A stretch of DNA of 6,834 nt from Patescibacteria group bacterium (GTDB taxonomy: Bacteria > Patescibacteriota > Minisyncoccia > JAHIHE01), in assembly GCA_018899995.1 (NCBI GenBank), contig JAHIHE010000025.1:1-6834 (forward strand). Direction: 5' to 3'. Both the position numbers and the translations under genes were made by a program. The notes under the pieces were generated by a model that was not told where the DNA came from, searched no databases, and saw only the letters and a program-made list of their open reading frames with translations. Positions 1 to 3,774 of the stretch are shown here, piece by piece. The number at the start of each line of letters is the position of its first letter. The first letter of the stretch is position 1.

Positions 1-270
1 ATCGCCCTCAATCAGCAAATTTACCCCATTAGAAATTTCATTTCTAACGGGGCGAGTCGGTTTGTCTTTGTCGGTAATTATTTCTTTATTTTTTACTTCT
101 TTCAACACCGGCAATTTTTCTTTGCACATTTCAACAACATCCTCCGGCTTGTTTTCCCAAACCAAGCCGTATTTCTTTTTTTTCTTTAATTCCTTTAATT
201 CCTTTTTTAGCCGTTCAATCTCGGCTAAAAATTTTTCTTGAGATGAATTTTGATTATTCTTTGTTTTCAT
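1..270 (-). CDS. mod: Type III-like DNA methyltransferase (Mod), N-terminal part only
   Basis: This is the first 90 codons of a gene that runs off the left edge of the window. It starts at the ATG at 270 and stays open to base 1. A lysine/glutamate-rich, probably coiled-coil segment (residues 11-33) is followed by YGLVWENKPEDVVEMCKEKL (34-53), LPVLKEVKNKEI and, at the edge, NLLIEGD (84-90). From memory of the family, this order is typical of the N-terminus of site-specific adenine methyltransferases of type III restriction systems, just before the 'NYHAL' region and the catalytic DPPY motif. Those catalytic motifs lie outside the window, so activity cannot be judged. The start is only 4 nt after the radC stop and has no clear ribosome binding site, which suggests translational coupling in an xre-radC-mod operon. 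Residues 73-83 look like an in-frame insertion made by a palindrome. A res gene would be expected further left. Confidence 0.8.
   Translation of the reverse strand, partial: MKTKNNQNSSQEKFLAEIERLKKELKELKKKKKYGLVWENKPEDVVEMCKEKLPVLKEVKNKEIITDKDKPTRPVRNEISNGVNLLIEGD
24..52. repeat. 29-bp imperfect palindrome inside mod
   Basis: The arms are CCCC-A-TTAGAAAT and ATTTCTAA-C-GGGG around a 3-base loop (TTC): 12 of 13 arm positions pair, with a single A/C mismatch. It lies in the coding frame and encodes most of residues 73-83 of the Mod fragment, between KPT and NLLIEGD. From memory, related proteins pass directly from KPT-like to N(I/L)LIEGD, so the palindrome appears to be an in-frame insertion. 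Confidence 0.75.
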
Positions 271-274
271 AATC

Positions 275-961
275 TTAAATCAAGTTTTTTTCTTTAAAAC
301 TGAAAAATCCATTTTTGGTAACAATAATATGGTCATTTATTTCAATACCCATAATTTTGCCAACTTCTACTAATCTTTTGGTAATCACCAAGTCGTCTTC
401 TGACGGCTCGGGGTCGCCCGAAGGATGATTGTGCGCCAAAACTATTTGAGCGGCTAAATATCTAACGGCCGGCTCAAAAACTTCTCTATGGTGGACTAAA
501 TTTGCATTAAGAGAGCCAATTGAAACCGTTTCTTTATAGATTAACTTATTGCGAGCATCCAGATATAAGACAACGAAATTTTCTTTTTTATTCTCTTTAA
601 TGTGCTCAGTCTCTTTAGTAACATCTTGAATAGAATTAATATACACTTCTTTTTCTGATTTTTCTTTAAATAAGCGGCTACCCAATTCAATTGCCGCCAA
701 AATTTGGACAGCTTTCGTTGGCCCCACCCCGCGTATATTCCTTAATTCTTCGTAGGAAGCGTCTAAAAGTTTTTTATCGCCATATTTTTCCAAAATATCC
801 TTGGCGACTTCTACCGCATTTTTACCCTTTAGTCCTGTACGCAAGATAATGGCTAATAATTCTTCTTTCTTTAATGCCCTCGCGCCTTTCTTTGTTAATT
901 TCTCCCGCGGTCTTTCAAATTCTGGCAATTCTTTAATTGTTTTCTTAACTTTGATTTCCAT
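275..961 (-). CDS. radC: RadC-family JAB/MPN-domain protein
   Basis: The 228-residue product has the usual length and layout of RadC (DUF2466). An N-terminal region with a helix-hairpin-helix-like stretch (LRNIRGVGPTKAVQIL, about residues 73-88) is followed by the JAB/MPN metalloprotease-like domain. The metal-binding signature is complete: H177, H179 and D190 in HNHPSGDPEPSEDD. The family was once called a DNA repair protein, but this role is doubtful; the fold predicts a zinc-dependent hydrolase, and genes of this family often sit in mobile or defence regions. The start codon lies 2 nt after the xre stop and the stop lies 4 nt before the mod start. There is no clear ribosome binding site, so translation is probably coupled to xre. 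The context suggests a role tied to the restriction-modification genes, but no function can be read from the sequence. The family call is secure. Confidence 0.93.
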   Translation of the reverse strand: MEIKVKKTIKELPEFERPREKLTKKGARALKKEELLAIILRTGLKGKNAVEVAKDILEKYGDKKLLDASYEELRNIRGVGPTKAVQILAAIELGSRLFKEKSEKEVYINSIQDVTKETEHIKENKKENFVVLYLDARNKLIYKETVSIGSLNANLVHHREVFEPAVRYLAAQIVLAHNHPSGDPEPSEDDLVITKRLVEVGKIMGIEINDHIIVTKNGFFSFKEKNLI

Positions 962-963
962 AA

Positions 964-1176
964 TTAAGATTTTATTAAATCATCAACGCTTACATTTAAT
1001 CCCTTGGCGATTTTCTTTAGTGTTTCAATGCGGGGATCGGTTGTTGCCCCAGTCTCAATTTTAGTCAAAGTATGCAAAGTAACGCCAGCAAGTTTTGACA
1101 ACTTGTCTTGCGAAACACCGAGCTTGTCTCGGTATTTTTTTATATTCATTGCTATGGTTGATATATCTTTTGACAT
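964..1176 (-). CDS. XRE/Cro-type HTH regulator
   Basis: The 70-residue protein is a single HTH_3 (Cro/C1) domain. Residues 11-66 hold the five-helix fold, with the recognition region SQDKLSKLAGVTLHTLTKIE (22-41) followed by the usual 'P.ietl.kia..L.vsvddLi' tail. It is the first gene of an xre-radC-mod operon with spacings of 2 and 4 nt. Small proteins of this type next to methyltransferases often act as controller (C) proteins that time restriction-modification expression; I infer this role from context only. A 20-bp palindrome ends directly at the start codon and is a natural autoregulatory operator. The start has no Shine-Dalgarno site of its own, but the stop of a 10-codon leader frame overlaps it (TAATG). 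An alternative start at Met10 would remove residues before the first helix and is less likely. Confidence 0.9.
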   Translation of the reverse strand: MSKDISTIAMNIKKYRDKLGVSQDKLSKLAGVTLHTLTKIETGATTDPRIETLKKIAKGLNVSVDDLIKS

Positions 1177-1208
1177 TATAGTAAAGTTTTACTATACTTT
1201 AATTGCAT
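1176..1208 (-). CDS. Possible 10-codon leader peptide upstream of xre
   Basis: The frame encodes MQLKYSKTLL and then TAA. It is preceded by AGGTGG (1218-1223), the best Shine-Dalgarno match near any start in the window, with 9 nt spacing. Its stop overlaps the xre start codon as TAATG, an arrangement typical of translational coupling, while xre itself has no ribosome binding site. A two-codon frame (ATG AAG TAA at 1208-1216) also ends in TAATG at the leader's own start. The frame is very short and could be chance. Confidence 0.3.
   Translation of the reverse strand: MQLKYSKTLL
1177..1196. promoter_or_regulatory. 20-bp palindrome at the xre start, probable operator
   Basis: Two perfect 9-bp arms (TATAGTAAA / TTTACTATA) flank a 2-base centre. 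The palindrome ends directly before the ATG of xre and occupies the place where a ribosome binding site would lie. Two-fold symmetric AT-rich sites beside an XRE gene are usually bound by the XRE dimer, so autorepression is likely. In RNA it could also form a weak hairpin in front of the start codon. Confidence 0.6.
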
Positions 1209-1225
1209 TACTTCATTCCACCTGT

Positions 1226-1261
1226 TATTATTAGTATATGCAATTTTTAGGATTTAATCAA
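1226..1261 (-). promoter_or_regulatory. Probable sigma-70 promoter of xre-radC-mod
   Basis: The -35 box TTGATT (1256-1261) and -10 box TATACT (1233-1238) are separated by exactly 17 bp. This predicts a transcription start near 1226, a few bases before the AGGTGG site. The palindrome at 1177-1196 would then lie about 30 bp downstream of the start, where a bound repressor would act as a roadblock. Confidence 0.5.
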
Positions 1262-1286
1262 TCAAAAAGGGAGTTCCTTGTCGTTG

Positions 1287-1305
1287 CCCGCGCGAGCGAG
1301 GCGGG
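1287..1305. repeat. GC-rich hairpin in the spacer
   Basis: A 5-bp stem, CCCGC / GCGGG, encloses a 9-base GC-rich loop in otherwise AT-rich spacer between the 3' tRNA piece and the xre promoter. It is not followed by a T-run on either strand, so it is not a standard terminator. It resembles the other small GC-rich palindromes of this window. Confidence 0.4.
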
Positions 1306-1324
1306 AAACCGAAACTTTACAAAT

Positions 1325-1344
1325 TGGCTGGGAGACTAGGAATC
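1325..1344 (-). pseudogene. 3' piece of a split tRNA-Gln, with encoded CCA
   Basis: Read on the minus strand, these 20 nt run from T-loop position 57 (GATT), through the 3' T-stem (CCTAG) and the 3' acceptor strand (TCTCCCA), to discriminator G73 and CCA. The acceptor strand pairs perfectly, 7 of 7, with TGGGAGA at 1851-1857. Joined to the 5' piece it gives exactly 71 nt plus CCA. Nothing tRNA-like precedes it locally; the double-hairpin repeat lies directly upstream. Confidence 0.8.
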
Positions 1345-1378
1345 TCCGCCATAGGCGGATGCGCCTTGGGCGCAGAAC
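1338..1378. repeat. Double-hairpin direct repeat, copy 1
   Basis: This copy is identical to copy 2 over 36 bp (1343-1378 against 1772-1807) and over 40 of 41 positions when extended. Its core (1345-1374) is two adjacent perfect hairpins on the minus strand: TGCGCC-CAA-GGCGCA and TCCGCC-TAT-GGCGGA. It abuts the 3' piece of the split tRNA. Directly repeated copies at both ends of the inserted segment could recombine with each other. Confidence 0.9.
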
Positions 1379-1401
1379 AAAAATAACAATGTTTTATTTC
1401 T

Positions 1402-1491
1402 CGCCGAGAGCTGCGGGACTTGGATTCGGACCAAGATAAACAGCTCCAGAGGCTGCTGTCCTACCATTAGACGATCCCGCAGCTCTCGGCG
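1402..1491. repeat. 17-bp perfect inverted repeat enclosing the intact tRNA-Gln
   Basis: Positions 1402-1418 and 1475-1491 are perfect reverse complements. Seven of the base pairs are the tRNA acceptor stem. The other ten extend it outward (5' flank CGCCGAGAGC; 3' side G73 plus CTCTCGGCG), so in the precursor RNA discriminator G73 would be paired to position -1. The flanks begin 7 nt after the stop codon of the GIY-YIG gene. Confidence 0.85.
1411..1481 (-). tRNA. tRNA-Gln(CUG), intact
   Basis: The 71-nt gene folds as a full cloverleaf: acceptor TGCGGGA/TCCCGCA, D-stem GTC/GAC with loop TAATGGTAG, anticodon stem GCAGC/GCTGT around loop CTCTGGA (anticodon CTG, reading CAG), and T-stem CTTGG/CCAAG. 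Discriminator G73 and the 'TC' at positions 8-9 match bacterial tRNA-Gln. CCA is not encoded. The T-loop reads TCCGAAT, so position 55 is C instead of the near-universal U that becomes pseudouridine and pairs with G18. The acceptor stem is extended by ten further pairs in the flanks. The 5' end lies 17 nt after the stop codon of the GIY-YIG gene, so the two are probably co-transcribed. Confidence 0.92.
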
Positions 1492-1498
1492 TAAATAT

Positions 1499-1744
1499 TT
1501 ATTTATTTGTTAATATTTTATCTAAAAGCTCTCTTCCTTTGCCAGATTTTAAAAATACTTCCCGTTTTCTTGCTTCACTTAAAGTAGAAAATTTTTCGCT
1601 GTAAACAACTATCCACGGCATTCTTCCTTTTGTATATCGACACCTGCCTTGATTATGCTCTATTATCCGAGTTTCTAAATCTTCCGTACTACCAACATAA
1701 CGACTACCGTGCGAAGTGCTTTTTAAGACGTAAACATTATACAT
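1499..1744 (-). CDS. Small GIY-YIG nuclease-domain protein
   Basis: This 81-residue single-domain protein belongs to the short GIY-YIG family (COG2827/YhbQ-like). The two signature tyrosines are in NVYVLKS (Y5) and RYVGST (Y16-G18). R26 in LETRIIEHN is the expected catalytic arginine, H30 is conserved in the short family, and E62 in ARKREVFLKS is the likely metal ligand. The C-terminal LKSGKGRELL is also typical. The domain therefore looks catalytically intact, predicting a DNA endonuclease with one Mg2+ ion. It has no extra DNA-binding domain, so specificity cannot be read. It sits inside the segment that interrupts a tRNA-Gln gene, 17 nt upstream of an intact tRNA-Gln, which suggests an element-borne nuclease. 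The start has no ribosome binding site; a weak -10-like TATAAG lies at 1760-1765. Short GIY-YIG genes are common in Parcubacteria and Bacteroidetes, so a chromosomal, non-mobile role is possible. Confidence 0.9.
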   Translation of the reverse strand: MYNVYVLKSTSHGSRYVGSTEDLETRIIEHNQGRCRYTKGRMPWIVVYSEKFSTLSEARKREVFLKSGKGRELLDKILTNK

Positions 1745-1766
1745 GAATTAATCTAATTTCTTATAG

Positions 1767-1807
1767 AGGATTCTCCGCCATAGGCGGATGCGCCTTGGGC
1801 GCAGAAC
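1767..1807. repeat. Double-hairpin direct repeat, copy 2
   Basis: The 30-bp core (1774-1803) has the same two perfect hairpins as copy 1 and directly follows T-loop position C56 of the 5' tRNA piece. On the minus strand it continues as GAATCCT, which resembles T-loop and T-stem sequence, but the following bases do not match an acceptor stem. Confidence 0.9.
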
Positions 1808-1857
1808 CAAGATACTCGCCTCCAGAGCCCGCTTGCCTACCTTTAGCAGATCTCCCA
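1804..1857 (-). pseudogene. 5' piece of a split tRNA-Gln(CUG)
   Basis: These 54 nt align without gaps to positions 1-56 of the intact tRNA-Gln at 1411-1481: acceptor TGGGAGA, 'TC' at 8-9, D-stem TGC/GCA with loop TAAAGGTAG, the identical anticodon loop CTCTGGA, variable GTAT, T-stem CTTGG and TTC of the T-loop. The acceptor pairs perfectly with the 3' piece at 1325-1344. The anticodon stem (GCGGG/GGCGA) has only two good pairs, and the rejoined T-stem has one T-T mismatch, so the gene is probably dead. It starts 8 nt after the GNAT stop codon. Confidence 0.8.
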
Positions 1858-1865
1858 AAAAATTT

Positions 1866-2345
1866 TTATTTCAAACTTTTTCTTAAAATCAGCGCCGGCA
1901 TACCGTCATCAAACCAATTTTCTACCCGCCCCTCGTTTTTAAATCCGTTTTTAAGGTAGAAGTTTCGCGCGGGTATATCTTCTTTTTCTATCCCAATGTC
2001 AACATAGAGCGAATCATTTTTAGGTGGATTATTACTTACATCATTTTCAACCAGCTTTAAAATTGCGCTACCAATCCCCTGCCGCTGATATTCGGGATGT
2101 ACAACCATATAAAAAATCCAATTCTTGGGAAAATCATATTTGGTAACCATTATACCTCCAATAATATCGCCTTTGCACTCGGCAACATAGTGGTATCCCA
2201 TCTCCAAAAGCGAGTCCTCAAGAAATTTTGCTGTTAGCCACTTTTGGTCGCCAAAATTCGCTTTTCCAATTTCAAAAAGATCTTTCAGGTCAGGAACGAT
2301 TGCTTTGCGAAAATTTACTTTTTTAAAATCAAGTTTGCTTTTCAT
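1866..2345 (-). CDS. GNAT-family N-acetyltransferase
   Basis: The 159-residue protein spans one GNAT fold. The acetyl-CoA pyrophosphate-binding motif A is clear at residues 81-96 (VVHPEYQRQGIGSAIL, with Q87-x-x-G90-x-G92), preceded by the beta-strand stretch WIFYM. Motif B is seen in ARNFYLKNGFKNEG (126-139). It should transfer an acetyl group from acetyl-CoA to an amine; the N-terminal half, which sets the acceptor, gives no substrate clue. The start is supported by AAGG (2353-2356) 7 nt upstream. The gene has its own probable promoter, which overlaps the tail of the ftsEX terminator, so it is a separate transcription unit. No terminator follows before the tRNA locus, so read-through into the split tRNA and the nuclease gene is likely. 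It could be a RimI-like or a small-molecule acetyltransferase. Confidence 0.88.
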   Translation of the reverse strand: MKSKLDFKKVNFRKAIVPDLKDLFEIGKANFGDQKWLTAKFLEDSLLEMGYHYVAECKGDIIGGIMVTKYDFPKNWIFYMVVHPEYQRQGIGSAILKLVENDVSNNPPKNDSLYVDIGIEKEDIPARNFYLKNGFKNEGRVENWFDDGMPALILRKSLK

Positions 2346-2368
2346 TTAAATACCTTAAGTTCTCATTT

Positions 2369-2397
2369 ATTTTACCGAAAAATCACAAAAAAATCAA
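2369..2397 (-). promoter_or_regulatory. Probable promoter of the GNAT gene
   Basis: The -35 box TTGATT (2392-2397) and -10 box TAAAAT (2369-2374) are separated by 17 bp. The -35 box uses the end of the upstream terminator stem and the start of its T-run. The -35 hexamer and spacing equal those of the xre promoter. Confidence 0.45.
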
Positions 2398-2414
2398 GCG
2401 CCACTCGGCGCTTG
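2386..2414 (-). terminator. Intrinsic terminator of the prfB/ftsEX unit
   Basis: A perfect 8-bp stem, CAAGCGCC / GGCGCTTG, with a 4-base loop (2395-2414) is followed on the minus strand by an A and a run of seven T (2387-2394). It starts 5 nt after the stop codon of the 116-residue gene, placing that gene at the end of the operon. The plus strand has no matching T-run, so it works in one direction. Confidence 0.9.
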
Positions 2415-2419
2415 TATTG

Positions 2420-2770
2420 TTAACTTATTTCTTGAAGCTCAAGGTCTTCGGGCCAAAATGCCCAGCTACTTACATATATTTTCCCCTTTTCTACTTTTTT
2501 GTTCCATGGATCTCCAACAATCCCATTGAGAACTGGCTCTCCTTTTGAAAACCATAATCCCATGAAATCCTTTAACTCCTTACTGCCCGGGGTAGCTGGG
2601 CTAGCTCCTGTACTTTTGCTAAGAATGACGATTTTTTTCAACTTTGCTGCTTCTGGAGTCCCTTGCTTTGCGTTTTGCGCGGCAATTTGTTCATTTACTT
2701 CTTCTTGGCTTATCGTATAAACACCTCCGATTTTGATATTATCAAAACTACGCTTAATTGTCAATATCAT
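2420..2770 (-). CDS. Unrecognised 116-residue protein at the end of the ftsEX operon
   Basis: I do not recognise this protein. It has no signal peptide or membrane segment and should be soluble. It starts with a strand-like MILTIKRSFDNIKIGGVYTI, followed by a helical, alanine- and glutamine-rich part (about residues 21-46), a low-complexity linker (SKSTGASPATPGSKE, 51-65) and a tryptophan-rich end (FMGLWFSKG, DPWNKK, VSSWAFWPEDLE). The start codon is 2 nt after the ftsX stop (TAG GA ATG), which points to translational coupling, and the terminator begins 5 nt after its stop. Both facts support it as a real, co-transcribed gene. A link to division is only guilt by association; polar read-through without a shared function is equally possible. 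Confidence 0.6.
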   Translation of the reverse strand: MILTIKRSFDNIKIGGVYTISQEEVNEQIAAQNAKQGTPEAAKLKKIVILSKSTGASPATPGSKELKDFMGLWFSKGEPVLNGIVGDPWNKKVEKGKIYVSSWAFWPEDLELQEIS

Positions 2771-2772
2771 TC

Positions 2773-3684
2773 CTACGCCTTCAAATATTTTCTTATCGCA
2801 AACAAGCTGCTTAAAACGCCTATTGCCACGCCAAGCAGAAGTTCTACGCCAAAAATGAAAAGCGCGTTTTGCCTGAAATAAGAAGTGATTGTATCGCCTA
2901 TCAAAAATCTGTTAATAATGTCAGAACCAAAGTATACAAACAGCGCCAAAATCACGATTGAAATAATGCTGCCAATTACGCCGTAGAGCGCTCCTTCAAC
3001 AATAAAAGGCGCGCGGATATACCAATTTCCCGCTCCGACAAGCCGCATAATTTCCACTTCCTGGCGGTAGCCGTACATTGTCAGGCGTATGGCATTAAAA
3101 ATCACGAAAACCGAAATAATCGCGAAAATCAAGCTTATCCACAAACCGCCTTTCTGAATCGCGTTAACGATAGAGGAAAGTTTTTCAATCCCCTGCTTAT
3201 TCTGCTCAAAATTAATTTTGTTGATTATCTCGGCATATTTTCCGCGGGACAAAAAATCGCTGATTTTCGGATAATCGTCAATATTTTTGGCTTTAATGTT
3301 CAGGGTGGCGTAAAGAGGATTAGTATCCAGTTCTGCTATGCCTTGGGAAATAACCGGATTGCTTGAATGTTTCGCTTTAAATCTTTCCCATGCCTCGTCT
3401 TTTGAAAGATAGTTAAAGCTTTTCACTTCGGGCATTGCCGCGAGCTCGTCGCGGACTTTGAAAATACTTTCTTCCGAAACATCGGGGTTAAAATAAACAC
3501 TGATATCAATCTTGTCCTTAAAATTTTCTACCGCTTTCTGGCCTAAAAAATTAAGGACCAGCAAAATGCTTATTGAAAGAAGCGTTACCGTCATAATGCT
3601 CGTTGTGGCGATATTAACCGTGCCGTTACGCCAAAAATTTATTGCTCCCGCTTTCAAAATTCTCTTAAGATTGATAAAAAACAT
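2773..3684 (-). CDS. ftsX: Cell division protein FtsX (permease-like subunit)
   Basis: FtsX is the membrane subunit of the FtsEX complex, which uses ATP hydrolysis by FtsE to activate peptidoglycan hydrolases during division. From the chosen start the protein has 303 residues, normal for the family, and the expected topology: cytoplasmic N-terminus with NFWRNG (17-22), TM1 about 24-47, a large extracellular domain about 48-169, TM2 about 171-190, a conserved cytoplasmic loop (MYGYRQEVEIMRLVGAGNWY, 193-212), TM3 about 216-242 and TM4 about 265-288. I chose the ATG at 3684 (MFFINLKRILKAG), which matches how FtsX proteins usually begin; an in-frame TTG at 3720 would add 12 residues without a ribosome binding site. 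ftsE lies upstream, separated by an unusual repetitive spacer, and a small unknown gene is coupled at the 3' end. Confidence 0.95.
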   Translation of the reverse strand: MFFINLKRILKAGAINFWRNGTVNIATTSIMTVTLLSISILLVLNFLGQKAVENFKDKIDISVYFNPDVSEESIFKVRDELAAMPEVKSFNYLSKDEAWERFKAKHSSNPVISQGIAELDTNPLYATLNIKAKNIDDYPKISDFLSRGKYAEIINKINFEQNKQGIEKLSSIVNAIQKGGLWISLIFAIISVFVIFNAIRLTMYGYRQEVEIMRLVGAGNWYIRAPFIVEGALYGVIGSIISIVILALFVYFGSDIINRFLIGDTITSYFRQNALFIFGVELLLGVAIGVLSSLFAIRKYLKA

Positions 3685-3729
3685 GATGATAATTTTAAAT
3701 ATTAACTCGAAAAAAAACAAAAGATTTTA

Positions 3730-3774
3730 CATTTGAGATTTGGTTTTGACATTTGACATTTGAACTTTGACATT
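3730..3774. repeat. Short degenerate heptamer repeats between ftsE and ftsX
   Basis: The spacer is built from CATTTGA-like units (3730-3736, 3750-3756 and 3757-3763 exact; GATTTGG and ACTTTGA degenerate) and reaches into the ftsE stop codon. It separates two genes that are usually tightly coupled or overlapping. I see no promoter or terminator in it. Confidence 0.6.

Larger units (their letters stand above)
1345..1803 (-). mobile_element. 459-bp segment inserted in a tRNA-Gln gene (putative GIY-YIG/tRNA element)
   Basis: The segment lies exactly between T-loop positions 56 (C, base 1804) and 57 (G, base 1344) of a broken tRNA-Gln. It begins and ends with the same 30-bp double-hairpin unit in direct orientation, and contains a GIY-YIG nuclease gene and an intact tRNA-Gln(CUG). 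There is no transposase or integrase. One model is that a circular unit (429 bp, one repeat copy) entered by recombination at a double hairpin already present in the T-loop. Another is insertion driven by the nuclease. Decay of a tandem tRNA pair is the main alternative. The boundaries come from the tRNA match; the mobility is inferred. Confidence 0.5.

Noticed and set aside
1264..1279. Terminator after the split tRNA locus
   Set aside because: The stem has only 4 bp (AAGG/CCTT) and the T-run is three bases beyond the stem; too weak to call.
1345..1803. Group I intron with a homing endonuclease inside the tRNA gene
   Set aside because: After subtracting the 246-bp GIY-YIG gene and the 71-nt tRNA, too little sequence remains for a group I core, the upstream piece ends in C rather than U, and bacterial tRNA introns normally lie in the anticodon loop.
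1325..1857. Trans-spliced or permuted functional tRNA
   Set aside because: The anticodon stem of the 5' piece has three mismatches, no splicing motif is visible, and an intact tRNA-Gln with the same anticodon lies between the pieces.
3718..3720. TTG start for ftsX adding 12 residues
   Set aside because: No ribosome binding site, and MFFINLKRIL at 3684 matches the usual FtsX N-terminus.
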